Assembly (NCBI GenBank): GCA_035578905.1
Contig: JAQJVL010000005.1
Coordinates: forward strand, 488,347 to 552,346
From: Stictocephala bisonia
Lineage: Eukaryota > Arthropoda > Insecta > Hemiptera > Membracidae
DNA length: 64,000 nucleotides
Direction of reading: 5' to 3'
Below, piece by piece: positions 24,163-36,100 of this stretch. The first letter of the stretch is position 1. Every line of letters starts with the position of its first letter. A program made the position numbers and the translations under genes. The notes beneath the pieces are model-generated. The model was given only the letters and a program-made list of their open reading frames with translations, searched no databases and had not been told where the DNA came from.

Positions 24163-24272
24163 TCACTTAGAGGAAGTGAAGAACACCACTAAAGGAACAA
24201 TCAGAAATGTCAAATAATAGTAATTATATATTTATTATTATCACTAAAATTCATTGTAATAAAACCAAGTAA

Positions 24273-24395
24273 CCCGGCGAGGCCGCCGGCCGAGATCCAC
24301 AAATAGGGCTGTACAGAATGTCTTGGTGAGGCCATAGGCTGAGATTCACAATAGGGCCTATAAGAAAGTGTCCTGGCGAGGCATTATATTACTTC
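24273..24395. repeat. Two-copy GC-rich tandem of about 60 bp
   Basis: Blocks reading GGCGAGGCCG..GGCCGAGAT.CACAA, then TAGGGC.T, then a TGTC.TGG tail occur twice in a row, with a third GGCGAGGC at the edge. They sit at the 3' boundary of the minus-strand LINE relic and may be part of its untranslated end. Confidence 0.55.
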
Positions 24396-24930
24396 CACAT
24401 GAATAAAGAGTGGAATCATTAGCAAATATACAAATGTTACCAGATACTTCATAATACAAATTTATATAAATGATAAACATACGTGGGCCCAACACAGAAC
24501 CCTGGGGTACTCAATGACTCGTAGTTAGAAGGGTAGATAAGCTCCATTTGAGCTAACACCTTGCTGTCTATTTACAAGATAAGAGCTAATCACCCTGAGT
24601 GCATCCTCTCTAAAATACATTCCAAGTTTCTTTATGAGAATATTGTGCTGCACAGTATCAAAAGCACAAACAGTAGACCCCTCTTTCTAAAGCCAAACTG
24701 AGTTGGTACCAGGAGAGAGCGTGACTCAAAAAAGAAGAAATAAAGTTGTTTAAAAAGAAATGTTTCCTAAATTGTACCAAAACAGGGTCTAAAACTAGAC
24801 AATGCACTATGCACTGGCACAGTTTTACTAACTTTCAGGTTATTAGGGAAAACACCAGAAGTCAAGCATCTATTCATTAATTGTGCTACAAGATGTGTTT
24901 TACATGGATTTCTCTCTTGCTAAGATTAGT
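24382..24930 (-). pseudogene. Non-LTR retrotransposon RT relic (CR1/Jockey-like)
   Basis: On the minus strand, in order across frameshifts: LTSGVFPNNLKVSKTVPV (pattern FP..LK.AKV.PV), VPTQFGFRK (Q.GFRK), CAFDTVQHNILIKKLG (AFD.V.H..LL.KL), PQGSVLGP-type residues, IIYINL, and finally GNICIFANDSTLY. The last is the FADD catalytic box with the second aspartate changed to asparagine. Motif order and spacing fit the RT domain of a CR1/Jockey-type LINE. It is dead through frameshifts, stops and the D-to-N change. It points toward the + strand fragment at 24003. Confidence 0.8.
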
Positions 24931-25448
24931 TGACATGCCATATACATCCTTACATTCATAAGGCTTAGATTTCTTTACTGTCTTAATAATATATACATGG
25001 TTTCCATTCCCAAAGAATCTTTAATACAGGGAATATTACGGAGCAGTGCAGGACCAATACTCGCATGATTGCTGGGTCCAGGTATATTATTCAGATATTT
25101 AAAAAAAAAAATATACATAATAAGTATTAAATCCATCTGCCATAGCAAAGTCTGAGAAAGAGTTCTTATAAATACTGTATGAAATAGTTTTTATTGATAA
25201 AGTTCCAGGCTGCTTAACGGGGATTTTTAGCTTGCTGAAAGGCAATCTCACAAATATGATAAAGCGTGAGATTGCTTACATCCAATGTGGTCGCCAGTTT
25301 TCTTTCTGATGTTATTTAGATATCAACGCTTAGAATAAACACATTTTGAGCAAACCATATGCGAGTGGCTTGCGTTAACATCACAAATACTGTGCATGCA
25401 TGTATGAAAATTCAACTGGACCAACCTCCTCTTTAAAAGTTTTGGTGC

Positions 25449-25550
25449 TGACCCACCCGCCCACATATACACGTATAGTGGTATTGATCCACCCACGCGC
25501 CCATACACGTGCAGTGGTACTGACCCACCCACCCTGCCATACACATATTG
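25449..25550 (-). repeat. G-rich minisatellite, second inverted block
   Basis: About three C-rich (+ strand) units of the 36-bp family occur here, for example CACCCGCCCACATATACACG and GTGGTATTGATCCACCCAC. The block ends about 420 bp before the first recognised PMCA coding exon. Confidence 0.8.
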
Positions 25551-25989
25551 ATATTGGTCAATACTGCTGTAACTTACTGGTCATGAAGAATAGACTTGCA
25601 TGGTGGTAACTCAGTTATTATGAGGTGGAGATTGCAGGTGATAGGATAGGCTCTCTTCTCATAATTTTGATTTAGAATCTCCTTATTGATGTTGGGTGTT
25701 GGATAGAGTTCTGCAATTGTAGGAGACATAAGTAAAAGGCTTGTCATATGGTTGGAAAGTTAGACCAATGCCCTGTCTAATGGTTAGTCAAAATTACTTA
25801 GTAACAATCTACAGCTTACACCTTTCACAACTGAGATTTGTTCGATATTCTGATGACAGGTGTTAAGAATAATAGATAAATAGACCTATTCTGCTTGGTA
25901 TGTAGGCTATAACATATTAAACTCAGCTTCCTGGTGCTATTTGTTATTATATTGTAATATTTTGGTGTTTCAGGAGTGCCAGTGATACC

Positions 25990-26146
25990 ATGTCGACAAT
26001 AGACGGGCGGCCGGCACAATATGGCATCACTCTCAAGCAACTACGTGAGCTCATGGAGCATCGTGGGAGGGAGGGCATTGCCAAACTCAATGACCTTGGT
26101 GGTGTTCAAGAACTATGTAAAAAATTGTACACATCACCTAGCGAAG
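25990..26146 (+). CDS. PMCA: PMCA Ca2+ ATPase, first coding exon (N-terminus)
   Basis: The exon begins at 25974 after a TTTCAG acceptor, so at least one 5' untranslated exon must lie upstream; I could not locate it. The ATG at 25990 opens MSTIDGRPAQYG, followed by ITLKQLRELMEHRGREG and KKLYTSPSEG. This matches the conserved cytosolic N-terminus of animal plasma-membrane Ca2+ pumps, which begins the cation-ATPase N-terminal domain. It has 52 codons plus one base and ends at a GAAG/GTAATT donor, phase 1. PMCAs export Ca2+ from the cytosol in exchange for protons using ATP. The start is chosen because the family similarity begins exactly at this Met. Confidence 0.95.
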
Positions 26147-28709
26147 GTAATTAAATGTAAAAGTTTAGTATTAAAAAAAGGCCCTTTTCCAGGGCTAATT
26201 AGTTTGATGGTACAACTCAATGTTTCCGGAGTTAGTTAATTTGTGTAGTACGGATTAGCAAACTTAATCCTTGCACTAAGTAATAAAACACCTTAAGAAT
26301 TTTTGTTTGGTACAACCCATTTTAACTTGGGCTGCTGATGGTTATTGAGAGACATTTGTAAGGGTAATTCTCATTTATCAGTTAACTTCTATAAGTTGTT
26401 ATCATGAATTTTTTTAATATATATAAAAGTGAAAACTTCACTTGCATATCCACATGGCCAAATGAATGTGTGTGAACTTTATTCAACAAGTGCTGTTAAC
26501 ATTGAACATAGTTACAAGACTTCAATGCAAAGAAGTCATCATTCACTGGTAACTAGTTTGAGATGTATCACTTTTGCACCTTGGTGTATACCAAGACATA
26601 TAACTTATCTTTGTCACAGATTCCCACTGTCTCATGTTGTTGCTGACACATGTGCATCTCAGCAATTCTCTTCCCACAACAGTCAGATAAATATGCAACT
26701 TTTGCGTGTCAGAGTTTTCCTAGACTCATGAATCACTGTTACCATCATATAGATTCTCATCATCTCATGTTGTTACTGACACATGTGCATCTCAGCAATT
26801 CTCTTCCCACAACAGTCAGATAAATATGCAACTTTTGCGTGTCAGAGTTTTCCTAGACTCATGAATCACTGTTACCATCATATAGATTCTCATCATCTCA
26901 TGTTGTTACTGACACATGTGCATCTCAGCAATTCCCTTTCCTACATCAGCTAGATAAATATGCAACTTTTGCGTGTTTGTGTTTACCTAGATTCATGAGT
27001 CACTGTTGCTTTCACACAGATTCCCATTGTCCCATACTGACACATTTATATTTACTTATGCAATTCCTCCTCCCACACAGTCATTGTTTATTATATGAAA
27101 ATTTCAAATTTGTCCTTTGAAATATAATATGTGAAAGTATAATTAGTAAGATTGTGCATATTTTGTTTGTTATATATTGACACATACTGTACTGGCAAGT
27201 CAGCACTAGTGGCATAGTGCTGTATCCCAGCTACTTTGGGACAAAGTATTGAGAAGATTGTAGGCAATATGTTCTATGCTCAGTCCTTTTACACCGCATC
27301 CACTCAATGGTTGCCATCAACATAGACACTACAAGAGAAATCTGGAGTGTCCATGTAGGGTGATAGTCAAGGTTCAGGGTGGTAGACAAGGAAGACAACT
27401 GAGTGTCAGGCTTATCAGTTAGCTGAAAATCAAACCAATACTATATGATTTGGATCCTATGTAAAGCTGTAAGTCCCTTAGTTGTTCAGGTTATTTAGCT
27501 ATTAATAAATAGCCCTTTTTGAGGAACAGTTTACCTTAGTTAGTAACAATGAATAGAATCATTCATCTACACTTATAACACTCATTCGCCCTTCATATTT
27601 GCCCATATCTCTTATGATCGGCGTCTTACTGATGAATGATTGTAAATTTAAAAAGCCATATAATACTCATGTTGACTGTTCTTCTTACTTTCTAACCAGC
27701 GGGAATTCATCCAGTTCAGATATTGCTTCAATGAAGTTCACGAATGAAATTATATTGTATGATAGATTGAACTGGATTATCAACAGAACCAAACTCCAAG
27801 TGGAATCCAGAACTACATTTGGATATAATGTATGATTAGATTAATTTAGTTTCACTCAAAATGAATCTTGACTTTAAAATCACAATTATTTGGTATAGGT
27901 TTATCAGTGTTCACATAGTCTACTTCATCACTGAGACATGTACAAAACAGTTTGGAACAGTTATATGAATCAATGTTTACCCATTGCAGATCTCATCATG
28001 CACTGCACGGGCCTGGTGGCACACTGACTATGTGAGCTCGTCAGTGTGTCCTTTGCTTGTTTTGTTACTAAATATTTTTAATTTTATCTGCTAGATGTAG
28101 TGATCATGTTCTTCGACAATCTAAATAAGTTAACAACATCCTATGTTTACCCTATGTTTACGTAATGCTCACTAAGTAGGGTGAGTCTGTCCATTAGCAA
28201 TTAAAGATTTAATAGATTTGCTGTACATTTAGTTTCAATATTGTGAGTTTTTGTATGCGGTTGATAAAAGTGATTTAGTTCGGAGTGCAAAATGGAAAAT
28301 GTACGTTCTCCTGTGTTGGACCGATATTTATTTATTTATAATAGGCCTACATAAAACTAATTATATTTATCTAATTTTTAGTAGTTAATGTAAAATTAAA
28401 ATATGAACATATTGAAAAATTTAAACGTATGAATCTACAAAATAATCGACCAAACATCGCTGCTCCACAGTCAGTGCCGTGCGCCAGGCTGGGGTGTCAA
28501 CTAATTCATACTCACCTTTACACATCTTGTCAAACTTCACTATCTGCAATAGGGTAAGAAGTTAGATAATGTTAAAAAATTGTCAAGAAGTCAAAATAGA
28601 GAATATTATATCCCTAAAATGTTTATTTTTGTATCTCTACCGCCTACAAATAATTTACACATATAAATTAAACATTCACAACTTTCTAATAATTATATGT
28701 TGTTTTCAG
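26147..28709 (+). other. PMCA intron 1
   Basis: This is a phase-1 intron of 2563 bp with a GTAATT donor and a TTTTCAG acceptor. It contains the 133-bp tandem repeat at 26617-27075. The rest is AT-rich with no second gene. No alternative coding exon was recognised. Confidence 0.85.
26617..27075. repeat. 133-bp tandem repeat, about 3.5 copies
   Basis: The unit runs through AGATTCTCATCATCTCATG, GACACATGTGCATCTCAG and GATAAATATGCAACTTTTGC. The GCGTG block recurs at 26704, 26837 and 26971 (133-134 bp apart). The two central copies are nearly identical and the outer ones diverged. It produces a 100-codon open frame at 26429-26731 that is an artefact of the repeat. Confidence 0.9.
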
Positions 28710-28901
28710 GTCTTAGCGGTTCGGTAGCAGATTCCGAACATAGGAGAGAAACGTTTGGTTCAAATACAATTCCACCTAAACCCCCTAAAACGTTCCTTCA
28801 ACTTGTATGGGAAGCACTCCAAGATGTTACACTTATTATACTTGAAATAGCGGCTCTTGTTTCATTAGGTCTATCAATCTACAAACCTCCTGATGATGAA
28901 G
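28710..28901 (+). CDS. PMCA: PMCA exon with TM1
   Basis: The exon is 192 nt with a phase-1 start (completing Gly to give GLSGS) and a phase-1 end. The translation contains the PMCA-specific [20 protein letters not shown] stretch, then [20 protein letters not shown]. That second block is the first transmembrane helix and its approach, ending SIYKPPDDE. The acceptor is GTTTTCAG and the donor AAG/GTAATT. The next exon joins in frame as DDEGKVAV. The loop after TM1 is short and acidic, as expected for the extracellular side. Confidence 0.96.
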
Positions 28902-29859
28902 GTAATTTCTGTTACAGTTATTTTATAAAGTATTATTAGAATTTATTGATTTTAAGATGATTGACCGATGACCCTCATTTTACTTTAGGTTTGTATTCAA
29001 GCATATGAGTAAATATGAATTTATTGAAAATTAAATGCAAAGGATTACAGATCTAGAGCTGAAGATGTAGAATACTGTGGCCTTGCACTGCATTTGTATA
29101 GCTGATTAGTGAACTTGTTGGCGTTTGAGGGAATAATTAGGATGATGCTTGAACATAACTACAATGATGAGTTTAGATGAGGAACCACATTATTTGAAAA
29201 CTTGCACTCCTTACAGATTTGTGTAAAGTAAACAACATATACATTTATTTTAACTGGTGTAACCCTATATCTGCCGCCAGTCTCACATGTGTGATTTGTT
29301 TACAATAAATTACGTTTTAACATGCAAGTTGTGTATATAGCGTTGACAAGGATAAGACAAAGTTATTGTGATCAAAGGCGATTCAAGATAATACAAATTC
29401 AGATTGTCTTAAAGAATATGAGAAAAGATAATTTGTATACAAAGTATGGCAGTGCCATAACCCATATAATAATATTAGTACACTTTTTATTAGACATAAT
29501 TACTAAAAAAATAACCCTGATTATTTGTAACAATTTTTAATCTACTCTGTCAGATGAGAATGCTGTTTACAAGCTGTTGGATCCTGCATTCTGTTTATCA
29601 TAATAAGCTTGGCTTGCGTATTTCCACTTATATTTTGAAGTAGTTGTATGTCATCCAAATGACAGCAGGCAATGAACATATAAATAGAGGAGCTCGTGCA
29701 GAGTTCTCATAACGATTATTGGTATTTGAAAAATGCAGTCTCAGCTAATACTCACCTGAGTAGAAATGCTCACTTGACTTGTAATATTCTTGATTTTCAC
29801 TTACTGTCCTCAATATGTTATACTTGTAAACCGATCCAGATTCATTGATATTTAATTAA

Positions 29860-30144
29860 CATGTTCACTGCTGGTCAAATATTATGTCCTTTAACATGTA
29901 CTGAAAACTATATGCGTCATCACATTGTGAATACTATCTAATAAATTATAAAAACTAACAACAAATACACCTCAAAAGTCACATACCTCGAAACACAATT
30001 ATACAGTATGCAAAAAAATCAAATACAAAAGTAAACCAGTAATTGGCAGTAGTAATCTGTTTTAGTCTATGATGCACAAGTGCGTCGTCCGCACATAGCA
30101 CAAGGTCAACTTGACGCACAAGCGCATTTCCCGCAGTGAACGTG
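29860..30144. mobile_element. piggyBac-type MITE (285 bp)
   Basis: The left end is CATGTTCACTGC and the right end is GCAGTGAACGTG, a 12-bp inverted repeat with one mismatch. The element is flanked by TTAA at 29856-29859 and 30145-30148, the invariant piggyBac target duplication. A second, subterminal repetition of short GCGCA/TGCGTC motifs (30069-30125) is visible inside the right half. It has no coding capacity. The ends resemble those of the 740-bp element at 40881, implying one family. Confidence 0.85.
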
Positions 30145-33100
30145 TTAAAGGTGTCTCAACGAAGTTCTAAAATACTAACAATTAGTTTTATTCTCTTAAA
30201 TTTCAGGGTATTTTAAGGATACATGTTAGTGTAAAGTAAATATTATATTTAATGTTGTAAATTGCCCTTTTACCAAGGCTGCTCAAAGAATCATATCGTC
30301 ACATGTACTATATAAAGTCAGTCACTCTAGAATAAGCACTAGTGAATGCAATTTGATAACTAGTTGATGGAGCTGTTATAGTAGACATATTATAGTTTCA
30401 TCTTGTTTTTGCTAGTCCTATACATTTATTCACCTAACCCTGGATATGCAGTTCTAGGGATGTGAGTAATTTGCCTATTCGAATATGTATGTAAGTTCAT
30501 GTTTAAATGTGTGAATCTTCATGCCTAGAAACTGCAGATCTAAGGATGAATGTTAATATTGTATAATTAATTTTCTTTCATTTCATTTTTGGTGCAGAAG
30601 AACAAGGTAAAAAAGTAGTTGGATGTAGGGGCATGAAATCCTCCCTGGCACCTTCCACATTGTAACTAATTAGCTCTCCTTGTCTTTCCTAAGTGTCAGT
30701 TACACTACTTGTAACATTCCCTTTGACTGGTCTAAACTTGGAATAACAAAATGTAAATTTAAAAAAAAGAATCATTTAAGACAAATAATTTGTAAATTCT
30801 ATAAATCATATCTGAAATTGATATTTAATTTAAATATATTATTCAAAGTTGTTGTGAAGTATCGCATGTTCCTTAATTGCAGTAACCTCCTGGATAGTTT
30901 TTTGACCATCACAATTTACTTTGAACAAGTAAGGGACATAATTTTTAATTTTCATTTTAAGTACATATTTGAAAAAAGTAACATGTTTTCAATAAGTTAC
31001 CAAACATACTCAAATTTGTGTGTGCATATGGTCAACAAACTAACTAGTGTTAATCCTGTGATGATTAGTGGCTAATCACTGTAGGAATTAAAATAAATAA
31101 ACATAGAATATCTATAAAAATGAATTATTAAAACATAAAAATATAATATTAACTATACATTTAAAAAAGATTAAATGAAAAATTATGTTGGAAATCAACT
31201 ATTCAAGGCTTCTTTCTCAATTTTAACTTCTAGTTTTTATCATGCTGTCTGTCATTCAAAAATTGTAAAAAATAACCTAAAGTTAGTTTTCATTATAATT
31301 ATTAATTTGTATTTAGACTACCATTATGAAAAGCGAAACTGTATTTTGTAGGCTAAGTTAGTTTCTGACCTCATTTCATTTCTACTAAAATGTGTTGAAA
31401 ATCTATGCATGACTCTTGGTGCAAAGTAATTAATTTCATCATGATTTTCTATACCTGAAGCTAGTCCATGTAGAAAGTTGCCATAAAAAAAGTGTATAAA
31501 AAAATTGACAAGAAAGATACCACTATTTTCTTAGCTGTAAAGAAATCAGAAAAATAAAGTTAAAAATATATACATTCCAAATTAAGTAACAAAACTGTTA
31601 TAGTTTTCTAAAATTATCTGCATAACAAGAAAAAATTATCAAGTTTGGTTGTGTAGTAAACAAATTACTAATAGCACAACAATAGTTTATATAGGCTTAC
31701 CTAATTTTGTATTTATTTATTTTTTAAACACATTTATAAAAATCTGAAATAGCCATTTTTCTTAAATATATGATTTGCTTTTTAAAAAAGAACCACTATA
31801 TAGCATGCATACACTATATACAACGTATACATTGTGGTAAACAGTGAGGCAGTAAGCACTTGCACTTAAGTGGTACTTCCGAAGGCCCTCAAGTTGAGGG
31901 CTGACTTACAATAAGAGGTCCAAAACTAAACAAAATTTGTCGACCTTTCCAGTGATAGCAAATTCAACTAGTTTGTATCTCATTCTTTAAAGGAGAAATA
32001 TGAATATAGTATACATATCATGGTACAAACTGGTATTGTGGGCTTTGTCTCTCAAGAATAACTTACTATTTTACCTCCTGCTATACTCTGTTAGAGCCAA
32101 AGGATTGTACAAATTACTAAAAACACCTATTATCTATCTCTTCATTCTCATCTGTTAACACTCCACAACACTTTATCGAACAATTTTGATGCCAAGATAA
32201 AATAATCACTTTACAAGTCACACGTTGTTATAGGAAAATACCAGAAACACTCTTGGTCTAAATGGGTTTTTAATTAGTTTGAAAAATGCCTGCTTATTAT
32301 CTTCTGGGTTCTGCACTACAACAATTACATTTAAAATACAAATATCGGTGACTAAATTAAAAAACTTCTAAATCATGTAGATATCATTCATATTACGTAA
32401 TTTTAATTATGAATACACAAGTTATGTTTTCAAATTATGTTATAGTACAGGTGGAGAAGGGTGTTGTCAAGTCAGCTTAGTTCAGCTTTAGAACACATTC
32501 TTGGTTAGAGTTTTCACGCTTGTTTGATGAGTAATTAAGACGTGTTTAGGTGTTTTAAGTTGGGCTCAACTATTTGAAGGAACTACTTTCAAATAATAAA
32601 ATAGTATAGTTCAATTAGTAGGTAAATAGGAAATTGCTGATTAAAAAAAAATGGCAGACTTATTCTGAGCATACTTTTTGTAATGTGTTGGGCAAGCTCA
32701 GAACAATAACATTGTGTACGTTTGATAAAATAAATGTTATCATTATTTATATATGACCCTAATTGCATGGCCTACTGTAAGACATATTCATGATTGGACT
32801 TGTATTTAATATAAATCTACATTTAATTCATGTTGTTGTTCTTCAGCCATATAAATCGTTAAAATGTGTGTTCGACTCCAGAACTAGGGTTAAAATTGTA
32901 ATAGTAATAGAAATGAAGAAAACATCACCAAACCAACTGACATTTAATAATATTCCTTATAGTTAAATTAATGAAAGTTATGATGCAAATAACGTGTTAA
33001 TTTATTGTATTGTTTTTCTCATAATTCAAAGATGTCTAAGATGTAAAATAGAATGTTGATTACCTGAAAAGCAATTGAGAGTGGTAAGTTATCATAAACA

Positions 33101-36100
33101 ATAAATAAATGAGAAAAATGAAACAGTGATTTGGAAAGTCACAGGAGCAATATTATTAATGAAAATCTGCTCTACACACTAAGCTAATGCCATCAAAATT
33201 ATTGTAAGATATTTTTAATGGCATTTCTTCAGGTTTACTGAATAATGCATCCATTAGACAAAGATTATTTTTCAAAGACATTTTAATGTTAAAATATTTT
33301 TTTACTTTAGCCAATCTTATATATATACAGCATCTTTTAGGTAAATTTTTTGTATGTTTTTACCTTTTTACGATAACATACAAACTCAAAAACTATTTTC
33401 CAATGATATTTATTTCTCAATAATTGCATATTCTTCCTTAAACAAACTGAGGTCACATTGAGATGTACAAAAGCAACCTTAAACTTTACATTCTCTTTTT
33501 GTTTAGTGAATGATTTGGAGCTTGTTTTGAACAACAAAACATATAAGGTCGACTATGTTGTCATTCGCTATTGGAAATCATAAAAAAAAAAAAAAACATA
33601 AAAGAACAATTATTTATGAATTAGATTTATATTGTATATAATATTGATCACACATCACTAAAATTAGATAAGGACTATAAAGATACATGTTTCCATATTT
33701 TTATTATTTTTTAGATAGATCGTTCAGATTGGCTGTACAGACCTATGTAAAATAATTAAATTATAAAATAAATAAAATTGGTTTACTAATTTATTTATTG
33801 CATGATTTTAATGGTGATTAAAACCTTGACTGGGGGAATTTATTGTGAATTATTTTTATAGGTTTTCCGTATCTTCCATAGGTCTTTAAGAAGGTTATAA
33901 TCCACTAATGCATTTGACAATTGTATGACGTAGTATATTTTGTTACTGTACATATTTAATGAACTAGTTAACGATCTTAAATAATTGTCAATTGTAGGTA
34001 TGCAAGTAAATGTATATTTTTGTGCAGTAATATAATATATTTTATTAATTGGTTATATAATCTTGAAATGTGAATAATTAATACAAACTTCTTAATTCTT
34101 CCAATATTAAATTGGTGTCTATGTAATACCAGTGTGTGTGATGTTTCTCTTGGCACTATTCCTGTGTTTCTTTACAAGTTGTATCGCTCGTAATTGTACC
34201 CTTAACTATGTACATCAGACCCCAACCAAACAGAAGAGAGTTTTAACTACTGATTACTACCTCTAATGCATGATATGCATGTTCCTTTAAGTGGCTTCAG
34301 AACAACAGGCTTATAGTATAAAGTGTACCTCAGAAAGAAATCCTGTCCATCTTAAGAATATGATGTTGCAATTTGAATTATATTCTTGGATAGAAAGAAA
34401 TTTAACTCTTTCTAAGGAGTGGATTGTTTGTTGCATTTCAAAATGCAAATTGGAGATGCTTCAGACATTCAAAGACTATTTTTACTAGTGGCAAATCCAA
34501 TATTTGGACTAAAGCATGAAGCACTCTTCCCGTTGGTTCCATCATACAGTGTCCCTCTAGAGTCGCTTCTTATGCTTTGTAAGTTACATATTCCCTCATG
34601 TGTATAAATATCTTGTATGGATTCCAAAGCCAGCCACCAAACTAAAAGGCGGAAGAATAACAATAGAAATGAAGAATCATACCAATAAATAATGTCTAAG
34701 TACAAAGTACTCGTGTCTTGGTGTTTAAATATTGATCTCCCATCACAGAGCTAATTCCAGGTTTTGTAATTATTCAACAGCTTCATTTTCGATTGAATGA
34801 AGACAATCTAACCGCCCTCGGAAAGAAAGCAATGTACAATCATTAACTATGTGGATCCACAGTTTGAAATTCGACTCCACAATCACATGAATGATCATTT
34901 GCCATTCCCCACTTATATTTCCAGTAGTTACATCTTCCCACACCCATGCGAAAGCAACTCAACATATTCCATAACTTACAGAGAAGGTTCATGTCATCGG
35001 TGGGTATTTAAACTTAACAGGATTTTTAATAATGGTTTCAGAGTTTTTTCTGTAAACATTTTAACCTTACAGTATCCATAGAAATAAAATGACAAAAAAA
35101 ACTGAAGTTTAAATGAAGTATTGCGTTTGATATTAAGTTTTAAAACTATATTTTATTGGTTAACACTAATAAAAAAGTAAATTTCAAAATTCTTTAAATG
35201 CAACTAAAGTTGTATTAAAAACCTTGTTTACTCAAATTCTAACCCATTCAAAGCGATAAATTTATTCCTAACAAGTTATTCATAGTTAGTGGTAAAGCTT
35301 TACTGTGCTTTGAAAGTAAGTTTCTCTTCTATGGCATTCCTCAAAACCAAAACCTGATAAGAACTGTTTGTACACTTGTAGTCTCAAGTACAAAATAAAT
35401 TGTTAGTTTATAATAGTCTAATTAGTCCTGCAAGATTGTTGAGAAGGTATTTTGAACCTGTGGTTTTCTATTAACCTAATTTAGAGCCTACTCGTTAATG
35501 CATCTAATAATTACTTACAAACCTCTCCATAGCTAAGTAATTGTAAACTAAATGTTGTTAACCGTTACACTCTATTGATCCACCAAGTGTATATAGCCAA
35601 GAACAATATATTTATGGCTGACTTGTCACTGTTTACCTCCACGAAGAAATGTATTTGAAGGTCTGAATGGCCGGGTGAACTACTCTCTTTTTCAAAAGTA
35701 TGTAGACCGGAGTTTACAAAGACACTGTACGTAGACGATTTATGATAATTACATGATGCTTTTTTTCTGTATCATAGAGAATTTAATTATGCGTTGAACC
35801 ATGCCTCTCAAATAATTTTCATAACTTGGTAACAATGTTTTATTAGCGATTGTTTATAAAAAGTACCGTTTTTTTTCGTAATTTCTAACGAACCAACAAC
35901 TTTAAGAAATCATAAAAAATTGAATTGACGTTTGATGTAAATGACTTTTACCAAACCTTTGTAAGTAGTTTTCTAACATTACCTTGAAGTTTCAAAATTT
36001 TAATTTAATTATTTTTAAGTTCTTGTAATTTTTGTGGATTAACTTTTATTCGGCTTTGATAACAGGTACTGTTGGTATCAGCTTGATTCATGCAAACCAA

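Noticed and set aside
30680..31075. 131-codon + strand open frame, the longest in the window
   Set aside because: It lies in PMCA intron 2, is dominated by F/I/K/N/Y as expected from AT-rich DNA, and has no recognisable domain, splice context or repeat. Chance is the simpler explanation.
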